64,000 nucleotides of DNA from Cryptomeria japonica. Lineage: Eukaryota; Streptophyta; Pinopsida; Cupressales; Cupressaceae. This document shows, in pieces, positions 34,573 to 45,983 of the stretch. The stretch is from assembly GCF_030272615.1 (NCBI RefSeq), contig NC_081407.1, positions 143,908,897 to 143,972,896 on the forward strand, given 5' to 3'. A program made the translations under genes and the position numbers. Position 1 is the first letter of the stretch; each line of letters starts with the position of its first letter. The notes beneath the pieces were generated by a model. That model did not search any database, had not been told where the DNA came from, and saw only the letters and a program-made list of their open reading frames with translations.

Positions 34573-35080
34573 TTGATCAAAGGAAAAGGTACTATATCTC
34601 TTGATGGTAAGCATAATACTGACAATGTTTACTATTTAGAAGGTTTAAAGCATAATCTTTTGAGTGTTGGTCAATTAGTTGAGAAAGGATTTCAGTTACA
34701 ATTCAAGAATGGAAAATGCAAAATTATGAACAGAATTGGTTTGGAAATTGCAACCGGTAATCAAACTAGAGGTAATATCTTTCATTTGAATAACAATGAA
34801 AAGACATGCTTGATTGCACATATTGATGAAAGTTGGTTATGGCATAAGAGACTCTGTCATGTAAATTTTGATTGCATGGTAAAAATCAGTACTACTAAGG
34901 CAGTTAGAGACTTACCTAAGATTGTTAAACCTCACAATCCGGTATGTAAGGAATGTCAGTTTGGAAAACAAGTTAGATAATCTTTTAAAAGTATTCCAGA
35001 AAAATCCAATAATGCTCTTGACTTAATTCACACTGATTTATGTGGTCTAGCTAGAACTAAAAGCTTACGAGGTGATAGAT
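34573..35080 (+). pseudogene. Copia B protease end and pre-integrase domain
   Basis: 135-aa ORF with ISLDGKHNTDNVYYLEGLKH, then HNLLSVGQL, the standard protease end, and a pre-integrase GAG_pre-integrs segment SWLWHKRLCHVNF and CKECQFGKQVR. The HH-CC zinc ligands (WHKRLCH...CKEC) are visible. A stop at 34978-34980 lies where a Ser or Gln codon is usual. Confidence 0.88.
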
Positions 35081-35913
35081 ATTTCATGCTAATCATTGAT
35101 GACTATTCTAGAATGTGTTGGGTTACTTTTCTTAGAGAAAAATCAGAAGCACTTGGGAAGTTCAAACTATTCAAGGTAATGGTAGAAAATGAAACCAGTA
35201 AGAAAATCAAATGTCTTAGATTAGATCAAGGAGGTGAATTCACATCTAAGGAATTTAATACATTCTGCGAAGTGAATGGAATCAAAAGACAATTATCAGC
35301 ACCCCGGACACCACAACAAAATGGAGTTGTAGAAAGGAAAAACAGAACTATCTTGAATGCAGCTAGAAGTATGTTATCAGAAGCAAATCTACCACATGTA
35401 TATTGGAGAGAAGTAGTAAGCACAATAGTCTATACATTCAACAAAGTTCACATCAAAGGTGAAACCGGTAAGACCCCTCATGAACTATGGTTTGGCATTA
35501 CTCCTGCTCTTAAATATTTCAAAATATTTGGAAGTAAATACTATATTAGGAGAGATGGGTATATTGGAAAATTTGATCCTAGAAGCGATGAAGGAATATT
35601 TATTGGTTATTCATCTAAGAGCAAAGCATATAGATGTTTTAACAAGAGACTAAAGAAAATTGTTGAGAGTACAAATGTGAAGATTGATGAACAGTTTAGA
35701 GGAACTTCAAGTTATATAGACTCTGAACCGGCAACAGAGATACTGACAAATGAACCTACATTGAATCCACCAGTACAAAATGAAGATCCAGTTACACCGG
35801 TATCATCTGAAAATTCCACTGTAACTGAGGAACATCAACAAACGAAGACACCCCGGTATGTAAGATTGAACCACTCCGAAAATTAGATAATTGGGAAGAA
35901 GTATCAAGGAGTT
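35024..35913 (+). pseudogene. Copia B integrase
   Basis: Core with all three acidic residues readable: IHTDLCG (35020-35043), DQGGEF (35224-35241) and QQNGVVERKN (near 35314-35343). The C-terminal part has YFKIFGSKYYI and DEGIFIGYSSKSKAYRCFN, typical of copia. A long acidic linker to RT is interrupted by a stop at 35884-35886. Apart from the stop at 34978 the catalytic frame is open for 266 codons. Confidence 0.9.
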
Positions 35914-37161
35914 ATGACAAGAGGAAGACTGATAAATGAAGAGGTATGTCTTATTTGTCAAATTGAACCATCATTAATTAATGAGGCATGTGAAGATAAA
36001 CACTGGATTAAAGCTATGGAAGAGGAACTAGAACAAATTGAGAAGAATAACACATGGACATTAGTTCCCCGACCTAAAGATAAAAATGTGATTGAAACAA
36101 AATGGATATTTAGAAACAAACCTAATGAAGATGGTAAGGTAATCAGAAATAAAGCAAGATTAGTGTGTAAGGGATATTCTCATAAAGAAGGAATTGATTA
36201 TAATGAAACCTTTGCACCAGTAGCTAGAATTGAGGCAGTCAGATTATTCTTGGCTTTTGCAGCACACAAGAACTACAAAGTATATCAAATGGATATTAAA
36301 TGTGCATTTCTGAATGGAGATCTTGAAGAAGAAGTTTACATTGAGCAACCTGATGGATTTTCTTTGACAGATAACAAAGATATGGTTTGCAAGTTAAGGA
36401 AAGCATTGTATAGGCTGAAGCAAGCTCCAAGAGCTTGGTATGCTAGATTGGATAAATATCTTTTGAAGATTGGTTTTTATAAAGGTAATGCCAACAACAA
36501 CTTATACTATAAAGTGACTAATGATGACATCTTGGTTATAGAAGTTTTTGTTGATGATATAATCTTTGGAGGAGAAGATGGATTATGTAAAAACCTTTCT
36601 ATTGAAATGTAGCAAGAATTTGAAATGTCTATGATTAGAGAGATAAAATTCTTTTTAGGATTGCATATTTCACATACTGATAAAGGTATATTCTTGAGTC
36701 AATCCAAGTACTTGAAGGAGTTACTAAATAAATTTGGGATGGAGAACTCTAAACCGGTAAGCACACCTATGACTACAAACGACAAATTATCACTAAGGGA
36801 TGAATCTACACCTGTTAATCCGACTAGGTACAAATCTATGATAAGAGGCCTACTATATTTGACACAAACAAGACCTGATATTATGAATGTAGTATGTATT
36901 GTTTCAAGATTTCAGAGTAATCCTAGAGAAAATCATGAATCAGCAGTAAAAAGGATTTTTCGGTACTTACAAGGCACTACAAATCTTGGTTTATGGTACC
37001 CTAGAGATGAAAACTTCAAATTATGTGCACACACAGATGCAAATTGGGTAGGAGATGTGGATGACAGAAAAATCACCACCGACGGAGCATTTTTTTTTGG
37101 AAGCAGATTAATTTCTTGGTTGAGTAAGAAACAAAATTGCACATCTTTATCAACAGCATAA
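35914..37161 (+). pseudogene. Copia B reverse transcriptase and RNase H N-terminus
   Basis: RT begins after the linker: [59 protein letters not shown] (first Asp) and [10 protein letters not shown] (FVDD catalytic pair, 36543-36572). A single stop at 36610-36612 splits it; the frame goes on with FFLGLHISH and GLLYLTQTRPDIMN. RNase H starts with HTDANWVGDVDDRK and ends at a stop in the STAES motif (37159-37161), where the Glu codon has become TAA. Confidence 0.9.
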
Positions 37162-37452
37162 TCAGAATTTGTTGCAACAACAATTAACTGTACACATGTA
37201 TTATGGCTTAAGCAAATGTTGAAGGACATAAAGGTAAAATGCAAGGAACCTATAACTATCTATTGTGATAACATTACAACAATTGATATATCTAAGAATC
37301 CGGTACTACATTCTAAAACTAAACATGTTTCTATCAAACTGAATTTTCTGAAAGAGAATGTTGAAGCAAAAGAAGTAAAACTGGTTTATGTGAATACTAA
37401 AGAGCAGATTGCAGATATTTTCACTAAGCCTTTGCCTAAGGAGACTTTTTAA
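37162..37452 (+). pseudogene. Copia B RNase H C-terminus
   Basis: Continues in frame after the stop: IYCDNITTIDISKNPVLHSK, TKHVSIKLNFLKE and EQIADIFTKPLPKETF, the standard copia polyprotein end. CDN and the TKHV block carry conserved catalytic and structural residues. Confidence 0.88.
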
Positions 37453-37883
37453 TATCTTAGAGATCAGCTTGGGGTCACACCCCCATCGGTAGAGACTTAA
37501 ACAGTTGATGTTTTTCATCAACCGACAGAATAAACAGAGAAATCTTTTATTCCGGCTTTGATGAGGAGAGCTACTTTTCAAGGTGAGTAGTTGGTATACT
37601 GAATTGGTTGGTATTTTGTACTTGAACCTGGCTTTTGTATTGGCTTTGGCATTTGATGTCAAAGGGGGAGAGATTGATATGGAAAAACACAAGGAATACA
37701 CATGTTACTCTCAGGGGGAGAGATTGTTACTTTGGGAGAGATTGATTACTCTCTGTATCTGAATTTTGATTTCTGGTTATGATCTCTTTTGGGAGATTGT
37801 TGGTTTTTGGTATTTGGCATTTCTGTTTTGGCACTTTGATGGTTTTTCCATCTTGTGTTGCCATCAATGCCAAAGGGGGAGAT
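37453..37883 (+). promoter_or_regulatory. Copia B 3' untranslated region with three PPT-like purine runs
   Basis: Non-coding. AAAGGGGGAGA occurs at 37660-37670 and again directly before the LTR (37872-37882); a CAGGGGGAGAGATTG copy lies at 37712. Repeated purine runs upstream of the LTR are common in plant copia. The last one is the working PPT. Confidence 0.75.
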
Positions 37884-38961
37884 TGTTGGTATTTTGTTTA
37901 TGTTGATATGGTTTTGTTATTGATGTCAAAACCTATTAACACTTATCAACACTGACACTTTGGAGAATTGGCAATGTTCACCGACAAGCAAGTGACTTAT
38001 GCACAATCACCAGTATATGGTACATCAACAGGATATATTATTCACCGGCACTTGGAATGACATGGAAAACACTTAGTTATGTTGAAGACATCGTTTGGAC
38101 ATCATTTGGACACTTTGTCTTGGAGATTTGTTCATTGGCATACTCGTGTTTGCATATTTGCTGTTACCGACAAATAGGTCCAGAATAAGCACCGATAGGC
38201 TTATCTATTCCAGATCAGCATGACATGCTTTGGAGATGATTTTGTTGTTATTGTAAATGCATTAAGCTGACATGTTGAATCAGATATTGCATCGGTTATT
38301 GATTTACTTGTAATTGATTTTATTGTAATATCTTTTAGAGCCGACCTACTTAAATTGGTCTTAGGTTATGGTATATATGTAAGATCTTATTTGTAAGATC
38401 GATATGCGATTGGGAAAAGGAATTGCAAGAAGGTATATGCGAGAATAAGCAGAGCTATACACACAAACATCATTTGGAGGTGAAGCAAGGTTTTTGTGAA
38501 GGCATATCAGAACTACACCGGTACTAAATCCAGCATATGAAGATGTTCTTTTGAGCAGTACATCATTATTGGATTTAACCATCCAATTGTAGTCAGTGTG
38601 ACTCCTATTTGTGTTTGAGTAGTGAGCTCTAGGCGCTTGGCCTTTCTGCATGTGCAGACCCCATTTGTATACACATACTATCTGCAGTAGTATCATCTGA
38701 TTGTGGGTAAGGTTTCCCACCATGGTTTTTCCCCTTACAAGGTTTCCATGTATAAATATTGGTGTTATGTGTTGTGGATGTTATTGTCTTTCTGTTTCAT
38801 GCATTAATCTTTACCGGTACTGTAATTAACTGATAAACTGTCTACTGGCATAAAGTTTGGTTTACCGATATTAAGCATTAAGGTTGGTTAAGTTATTTTT
38901 GGTTTGAATTTATTTGACAACTAATTCACCCCCCCCTCTCAGTTGTCTCTGGGACCTAACA
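37884..38961 (+). repeat. 3' LTR of copia B
   Basis: 1,078 bp, TGTTGGTATTTT to GACCTAACA. It keeps the CATGGTTTTTCCC...TTTCCATGTATAAAT block (38722-38757) that the 5' LTR lost. Confidence 0.9.
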
Positions 38962-38966
38962 GAAAC

Positions 38967-40166
38967 CCAAATGGGAAAAACCACGGTGGGAATTAGCACC
39001 CACAAAATATTTGCACTCTTTCGGAATGCGTTCGTTTAAAGGCCTAGTTCGGTTAAGAGCAAACCTTGTTAGGAGTCACGCGGTTAAAGGATTTGCCTCA
39101 GACCTATTAGGAGCTCTACCCTGTTAGGAGTAACCTTGTTAGAGGATTTTAAACTCAAGTTAATGAGCCACCTGGTGAAGGGATTTACAACATAAGACCT
39201 ATTAGGATCTACCCGGTTAAGGGATTTTAAACTGTTGTAACTGTTAGGGAACAATAGGGCAAATGATCTGATCACAACACTTCCTTGCTTGCTAGTACAA
39301 ATCCTTTTTAGCACAACTCTGCTACACACATGCAAATACTTCAATCTAGCTCGACAACACCTTCTCAAAAAACTACTGACACAATCTCTTCTCCAACTAG
39401 CCCTAAATACATTTTTCAGTTAGGTCAGCTACATAACCCTAACTATTTAGAGATCATTACAAATTATGACAACAAATTTCAAGATAATTTCCACCATTGA
39501 ATGATCACTGCACATCACCACACATCGATTTGGTAAGCAATTAAACCCTTGTCACATTCTACTAAGCACTTTGTTGTTTCCCAAGAAATCTGATCCTTGT
39601 ACGCACTCAAACACCATCTTGTCATTACACATGGATCTTGACACATCATCACTAAGTTATGAACATGATAAGATCCACTGCCAAACCTTAAATCATTACC
39701 GGTTAAAGATCTGTTACCGGTATACATTCTTCTTCGCAGAGTTCACAACAGTCAATCACAACTCACTCAATACACTAAATCTGCTGATGCGGTTCCAATC
39801 ACAGACTCATGCCAATTTCATAAACATATGTTCCAAAATACAACACCTAATTCTTCACCAATCGTCCATACCAGTCTCTTGATCATCACTCTGTTCTTGT
39901 TTACCGATTTACAACAACTTAGCAGTTTTGTTGTCTAACACATTCCTCTATCGGTTAGGCTATACCAGTAGGTCTAAATGACTTAGATAACTAAGAAAAC
40001 ATGGTTGCCATAAATGACAATAGAAATAAATTCATCAAACAACTTATAACTGTATCATTATCATCTAGCCAACAATCTCCATCAACTTTATCGGTCATCT
40101 TCATCTCATCAACATCTCCATATGCCAACAATCTCCCCATCATTATCTTCATCAGTTATTCCAACA
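38967..40166 (-). repeat. 3' LTR of copia A, remaining part
   Basis: Resumes CCAAATGGGAAAAACCACGG after copia B and aligns with 43621-44873. It contains a degenerate array of GTTAGGAG/GGTTAAGGGATTT words (39050-39240), also present in the other LTR, and ends CCAACA at 40166. Confidence 0.82.
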
Positions 40167-40520
40167 ATCTCCCCCTTTGGCATTGATGGAAACATCAAAA
40201 TAGCAATACCAAAAGCTCATCATGCAAAATTGGAACACTAACTATTATGAATGTTGTACTTGTTCTTCTCTTCCTGCTCTTCGTTGTTCTTCTCCTTATT
40301 TACTTTTCTTCTCCTGCTTTGCTTTACTTCTTCCCCTATCACTTTTCTTCTCCCCCTTTGACAACAATGTTAAAGGTGAAAAGTATCAAATTCATCTTCA
40401 ACTACTATATATTTCTTCATCTCTGCTGCTCCCCCTGAGGAGTAGCCCCCTTCTCATCAATCCACAGTGAAAGGTCTTCAATTATTCCACTGGATTGATG
40501 TTGCAACAACATCTTATTTG
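40167..40520 (-). promoter_or_regulatory. Copia A PPT and 3' untranslated region
   Basis: ATCTCCCCCTTTGGCATTGA on the plus strand (40167 on) is the complement of a polypurine tract next to the LTR. A second CTCCCCCTTTG run lies at 40350. No coding here; two open frames are overlaps of low complexity. Confidence 0.7.
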
Positions 40521-41383
40521 AACTTTGGTAGGGGTATAATCCCTATCTTGCCTTTGAGATACTCAAAGGTCGCTTTAGGCAATAGCTTAGTGAAGATATC
40601 AACCAACTGCTCCTTACTTGACACATGATCCATCCTAACTTTCTTTTCCTCTACTCTCTCTCTCTCTCTGAAAATGATACTTCAGTTCAATATGCTTTGT
40701 TTTAGCATGCAATACAGGGTTCTTTGAAATACTTATTGCACTTTTATTATCACAATATATGACCACCGGTTCTTTCATAGTCTCCTTGAATCCTTCCAAT
40801 ACATGTCTCATTCATATTACTTGAGTACAATTCATAGATGCAGCCACATACTCTGCTTCTGTTGTACACTGAGAAATGCAACTTTGTTTCTTGTTGGTCC
40901 AGGATACCAGTCTTCCTCCTAGAAATAATGATCCACCGGTTGTGCTCTTTTGGTCATCTATATTACCTGCCCAATCAACATCTGTAAACACCTTCAAAGA
41001 GAACTTTCCTTTGTATGGATACCATAATCCATAATCAATAGTTCCTCTAAGACACCTGAAAATTCTCTTTACTGCCACCATATGAGTCTCTTTAGGATTT
41101 TTTTGAAATCTATCCACTATACCAACTACATGAGCAATACCTGGTCTGCTATGAACAATATAGTGTAGTTTTCCAATCATTGATTTAAACTCAGTTTTAT
41201 CCACCAGATCTGAATCATCTTCCTTGGATAATCTGCAACCAATAACCATAGGGGTTCCAACTGGTTTAGAGTTTTCCATTCCAAAGGTTTTCAGTACCTC
41301 CTTCACATACTTGGACTAGTTGATAAAGATTCCTCCTTTCATTTGTTGGACCTACAAACCAATGAAAAATTTGATTTCTCCTA
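40521..41383 (-). pseudogene. Copia A RNase H and RT C-terminus
   Basis: 164-aa ORF at 40812-41306: KEVLKTFGMENSKPVGTPM, then RNase H with VFTDVDWAGNIDDQKSTTGG and TTEAEYVAAS, whose acidic residues are kept. The C-terminal piece to 40521 includes a VDIFTKLLPKATF ending. Stops near 40812 and 41310 break the frame. Confidence 0.88.
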
Positions 41384-42283
41384 TCAAAGACATTCAAATT
41401 CCTTTTTCATTTCTTTTGCAAAAGTTAAACTCATGTCATCATCTCCTCCAAATATGATATCATCTACAAACACTTTTGTAAACAATAACTTGTCTCCTTC
41501 TTTCTTCAAGTAAATGTTGTCCTCATTGGTTCTTTGAAATCTAATCTTTATCAGGTGTGAATGGAGTCTCTCATACCATGCTCTTGGAGCTTGCTTTAAT
41601 CCATATAAAGCTTTATGAAGTTTGCACACAATGTCCTTGTCTTCAGTCAATGCAAACCCATCTGATTGTTCAATGTAAACCTCTTATTCTAGAATTCCAT
41701 TAAAAAATGTAGACTTAACATCCATTTGGTATACCTTGAATCCTTTGAATTCTGCAAATGCAAGTACCATTCTTAATCCTTCAAGTCTAGCAACCGGTGC
41801 AAAGGTTTTTCCATAATCTTCACCTTCTTATTGTGCATATCCTTTGCAAACTAGTCTAGCCTTGTTTCTAACCACTTCACCATCTTCATTCAATTTGTTC
41901 CTGAACACCCACTTAGTACCAATCACATTTTTATCATTTGGTCTGGGGACAAGTGACCAAGTGTTGTTCTTCTCTATTTGATCAAGCTCCTCATTCATAG
42001 CCTTTATCCAATCATCATCCTTGAGAGCTTCCCTCATTGTCTTAGGTTCAACAATGGAAATTAGACAAGCACTTTCTTTTATCTTTCTTCTTGTTTGTAC
42101 TCCAACATTCCTATCTCCGATTATTTTTTCTAGAGAGTGATTCAACTTTACATATCTAGGTATAACCAATTCTGGTATAGAAGTCTCTTCTTGTTCTTCT
42201 TCATCATCTTTATCTTCCGATTGAGCAGTATCCTCTACACTGTTCTGCTCACCATCATTTTGAACTTTTGGTTCAATAATCAC
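41384..42283 (-). pseudogene. Copia A reverse transcriptase
   Basis: ORFs 41828-42283 (acidic linker EDKDDEEEQEE, then [20 protein letters not shown] and WVFRNKLNEDGEVVRNKARL) and 41384-41650 ([17 protein letters not shown] and [10 protein letters not shown]). Between them the QMDVK motif region is readable with stops. FVDD is intact. The motifs match copia B and C closely, so the three are one lineage. Confidence 0.88.
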
Positions 42284-42620
42284 TAAATTCTATTCATCTA
42301 CTGCATCAGACTTGCTGGTATCATCATAATTATTCACAACTAGGGTTTCCGGTTTGAATGCTCTTCCACAATCTTCATAATCCACTATCAACTTCGCCAA
42401 AGTAGCAGTCAAAATCTCTTCTATGTTTTTGTCACTCTCCAGATGTGCTCTCAAAAATGCTAAGTGAAACATGAGGCTATCAAACATCTTTTTATTTGCC
42501 CTTTTCTAAACCGATTGAACATACCCTAATCACCGTTCAACCATAGAACTTGCTATCGGTTCACATATCACATCCAATTTACCGGTTTGAAATGTAACTA
42601 GTTCAAAATCACATCATATT
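42284..42620 (-). pseudogene. Copia A linker before RT, at a deletion scar
   Basis: 65-aa ORF (42290-42487) with no domain I recognise, continuing in frame to the RT linker after one stop. In a complete copia the integrase core should lie just upstream, but the next recognisable part is the gag C-terminus. So about 1.5 kb of gag end, protease and integrase is missing. Confidence 0.55.
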
Positions 42621-43368
42621 GCATCAAAATATGCAGATTTGAATTACCGCATACCATTTAGGGGGTTAGAAATGGATACGACAGTATGCTCCCCCTAAGC
42701 TTCATACATAGCTTAGTTTTTCGATGAAGGATTCTCCACACCAGGTGAAGAATTGGAGTCCTCCAATGGTTTCTACTCACTTTTCTTTCTCCATATCTTA
42801 TTCATCTCACTTTTGGTTTCTTCCACATCTACCATCTTCTTTCCTTTCTGATCAAAAGACTGATTAACCAGTTTGTTCAATCTATCTCTACAAAAATTTG
42901 CAATCTATCCCAGTTTGTGACAGTGGAAACATGCCATTCCAAATGCTCTCTAGGGTCCAACATTTCCTTTATCAGTTCTTCTTTGGCAATTCATAGCCAC
43001 ATGACCATAGTTGTGGTAGATTGGACATGTCATATTCCATCTATTATCCATTTCATATGGACTAGACCAGTTCACATAAAGTCTCTACCAAGTAGGGTTT
43101 CTCCAGTCATTGTAAGATTTCTGCCAAGTAGAATTCCTCTGGTCATTGTAAGATCTCTACCATTGACCATTAGACCTCTGACCCATGTAAGATCTCTGAT
43201 TGTTCACTCTTGACCTGCACTCAACAACTCTATGCCCATACTTGTTGCAATTGAAGAAATATCCACCAAAAGTACTAGACTTATATCCTTCATAGGCATT
43301 AGGTCTATATCTATATCCATTTTAGCCTTAGAGATCCTTCCCAAGCGGTTAAGCCTTTAAGAGAATTA
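42621..43368 (-). pseudogene. Copia A gag C-terminus with three zinc-knuckle relics
   Basis: Minus-strand reading shows three CCHC-like knuckles: NCNKYGHRVVEC near 43210-43250, CPIYHNYGHVAMNC near 42990-43035, and CFHCHKLG-stop-IANFC near 42895-42940. Each lacks one ligand (first Cys, second Cys, His). An Asn/Arg/Tyr-rich repeat (YNDQRNSTW, YNDWRNPTW) separates the first two. The gag N-terminus is missing, since the region runs into the PBS after about 100 bp. Confidence 0.65.
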
Positions 43369-43382
43369 GGCTCTGATACCAA
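43369..43382 (-). promoter_or_regulatory. Primer-binding site of copia A
   Basis: Element strand TTGGTATCAGAGCC, a perfect initiator tRNA-Met site, one base from the LTR. Confidence 0.9.
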
Positions 43383-43383
43383 T

Positions 43384-44873
43384 TGTTATTATGAGGATTC
43401 AGAGGATCCGATTACTACTAAGAGGGGGAGGGGTGAATCTATAGTAAAACAATTCTACAATACTTAAAAAAACTGTACCGATAACTACTTAAACAATCTT
43501 CTAAACTGATTTACCAAACCATTAACTCAAGTGTTTAACATCATGCAAACAATGTAAAGATATCAAATGCACATGTCAACAAAGCAACCACCATATGATA
43601 GAAATTTTTCATGTGGAAACCCAAATGGGAAAAACCACGGTGGGAATTAGCACCCATAAAATATTTGCACTCTTTCAGAATGCACCTAGTTAAAGGCTTA
43701 GCCTAGTTAAGAGATTTACAATAAGCCTAGTTAAGAGATTTACAATATGCCTAGTTAAGAGCAGACCCTGTTAGGAGTCATCTGGTTAAGGGATTTGCCT
43801 CAACCCTGTTAGGAGCTCTACCCTGTTAGGAGTAACCTTGTTAGAGGATTTTAAACTCAAGTTAATGAGCCACTCGGGGAAGGGATTCACAACATAAGAC
43901 CTGTTAGGATCTACCTGGTTGAGGGATTTCAAATTGCTATAACTGTTAGGGAACAACAGGGCAAATGATCTGATCACAACACTTCCTTGCTTGCTAGTAC
44001 GGATCCTTTTTAGCAGAACTCTGCTACACACATGTAGACACTTCAATCTGGTTCGACAAAACCTTCTCAAAAAAGTACCGGCACACAATCTCTTCTCCAA
44101 CTAGACCTAAACATATTTTTTAGTTAGGTCGGCTACATAACCCTAACTACATTCAAAATACAATGAATTTACATTTAACGATCATTACAACAAATTTCAA
44201 GACAATTTCCATCGTTGAATGATCACTGCACATCGATTTGATAAGTAATCAAACCCTTGTCACATTCTACTAAGTACTTTGTTGTTTCCCAAGAAATATG
44301 ATCCTTGTACGCGCTCAAACACCATCTTATCATTACACATGGATTCTGACACGTCATCACTAAGTTATGAACATGATAAGATCCACCACCAAACCTTAAA
44401 TATTACCGGCTAAAGATCTATTACCAATATACATCCTTCTTCACAGAGTTCACAACAGTCAATCAGAACTCACTCAATACACTAAATATGTTGATACAGT
44501 TCCAATCACAGACTCATGCCAATGTCATTAACATATGTTCCAAACCGCAACACCTAACTCTTCACGGATCGTCCATACTAGTCTCTTGATCATTGCTTTG
44601 TTCCTATTTACCGGTTTACAACAACTTAACAATTTTGTTGTCTAACACATTCCTCTACTGGTTAGTCTATACCGGTAGGTCTAGATGACTTAGATGAATA
44701 AGGAAATATGGTTGTCATCAATGACAACACAAATAAAGTCATCAAACAACTTATAACTATATCATCATCATCTAGCCAACAATCTCCATCAACTTTAGCA
44801 GTCATCTTCATCTCATCAACATCTCCATATGCCAACAATCTCCCCATCATTATCTTCATCAGTTATGCCAACA
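43384..44873 (-). repeat. 5' LTR of copia A
   Basis: 1,490 bp, uninterrupted counterpart of 25799-26025 plus 38967-40166. It shows the empty target of copia B (GTGGAAACCCAAATGGG). Followed by the duplication CTTAT. Confidence 0.88.
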
Positions 44874-44878
44874 CTTAT

Positions 44879-44985
44879 TATTTCTTTAGCTAAGTGATAT
44901 TATGTGGTTGGTTGTTTAAAAGTTTTAATAAGTTCAAGGGAATATTGATTCACCCCTCCCCTCTCAGTATTACGGGTGTTCAACA
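44879..44985 (+). repeat. Copia-type solo LTR, right part
   Basis: Ends GATTCACCCCTCCCCTCTCAGT...GTTCAACA, the typical U5 end, then CAAAC. Confidence 0.75.
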
Positions 44986-45480
44986 CAAACCCCTATTCCC
45001 AACAATTTTCCCCTTTTTCACTATGTGCAGGAATAGGTACAGATCTATATTTTGGAGGATCAATAGGATTCACAAAGATGAATAGGTTCACCTTTTGATG
45101 ATAGAAAACTTAGAGGACCAGGGTGACCACCACCACAGTCCCAACAAATCAGGTCGAATTTCTGGGAGCAAATTTGAATCCTATTCCTTTGACCATATTT
45201 AGGTCAGTGTCTCTGTACGATGACTGTAGCTCATTGTTTATGCCCGAACTCTTCAATATTCACTCGATTACCCTAAATTCAACATTTTCAAAATTCAACT
45301 TAGAAAGAGGGAATAAAACCCTAACCCCAAGTGGAACCTAATCAAAATTTTAGAACTTTTTCCCTAGAGGAATTAGGCCTAGATCTATTAGGTCCATCCC
45401 TCTTTCAATGTAATGGTATTTTAAACAAAATTAAGGGTTTTTCTACCTTAATTGGTGAAACCCTAATTTTCACCATTACA
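44986..45480 (+). repeat. 3' LTR of element 3, right part
   Basis: Continues 24374-25064. The tail AATGTAATGGTATTTTAAAC...CACCATTACA parallels 6205-6283. The end at 45480 is set by the copia E integrase frame resuming right after it. No PBS or coding. Confidence 0.65.
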
Positions 45481-45978
45481 TAGACAAATTTTCTTCTTTC
45501 AACATTGTTCTTGTTATTTCTTGAATAAGTTTGTTCTTTCTTTTTACTACTCCATTTTGTTGAGTTTTAGGAGCATATAGATGTCTCTTTATTCTACATT
45601 GTTCGCAAAAAAAATCAAATATTCATTTAAAGTGAACTAACCTCCTCTATTAGATCTTTCACACTTGATTCTATCATTAATTTAATTTTCAACCATTGAT
45701 TTGAAAATTTAACATACTAAAAGCCTCTAATATTTATTTTAGGAATGTAACCCAAATCATTCTAGAAAAGTAATCAATGCCTATTGTGAAGTACCTTTCA
45801 CCTTGAAAAATCTTTGTTTAGGTAGGCCTATACAAGTTAGTATGAATAAGCTCCAATGGTTTTGTAGAAGAAAAACCCCTTGGTCTTGAATCTTGTCTTT
45901 GTCTACTTCCCAATCTGACATTCTTAACACAAGGTGTTTGAAGGCTTGATAATCTTTGGCGTATCTCTAACTAAATGT
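45481..45978 (-). pseudogene. Copia E integrase, left fragment
   Basis: Minus-strand reading: CQIGK, PLELIHTNLYRP (catalytic Asp changed to Asn), GERYFTIGIDYFSRMIWVTF, QQNGVVKRKN (Glu changed to Lys) and TMLKEENLS. All three acidic positions are damaged or missing. The rest of integrase and RT are absent, cut by the element 3 LTR at 45480. Confidence 0.78.
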
Positions 45979-45983
45979 GTAGA

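Larger units (their letters stand above)
26026..38961 (+). mobile_element. Copia B: plus-strand Ty1/copia element
   Basis: 5' LTR 26026-27059, 3' LTR 37884-38961, duplication GAAAC at 26021-26025 and 38962-38966. The uninterrupted target is readable at 43616-43630 in copia A's other LTR. Internal length without nested copia D is about 4.6 kb, normal for a complete copia. Gene order is gag, protease, integrase, RT, RNase H. In-frame stops in protease, integrase, RT and RNase H make it inactive. Confidence 0.9.
25799..44873 (-). mobile_element. Copia A: minus-strand Ty1/copia element, internally deleted
   Basis: LTRs at 25799-26025 plus 38967-40166 (3' LTR, about 1,427 bp, split by copia B) and 43384-44873 (5' LTR, 1,490 bp). 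The duplication CTTAT lies at 25794-25798 and 44874-44878. The internal part is only 3.2 kb and keeps gag C-terminus, integrase tail, RT and RNase H; the gag N-terminus, protease and integrase core are missing. The orientation follows from the coding strand and the PBS. Confidence 0.85.

Noticed and set aside
40654-40669. CT microsatellite as a regulatory element
   Set aside because: Sixteen bases only, inside the RNase H relic of copia A; nothing suggests a function.
43369-43382. tRNA-Met gene suggested by TGGTATCAGAGCC
   Set aside because: This is only the primer-binding site, with no cloverleaf around it; the same applies at 33495 and 49048.
1052-45480. One giant element with its 5' LTR at 1052 and 3' LTR at 24374-45480
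   Set aside because: The LTR starts differ too much, an extra PPT and LTR lie at 10833-11090, and the flanks (CTTAG and TAGAC) do not match. Two related elements joined at 11090 fit better.
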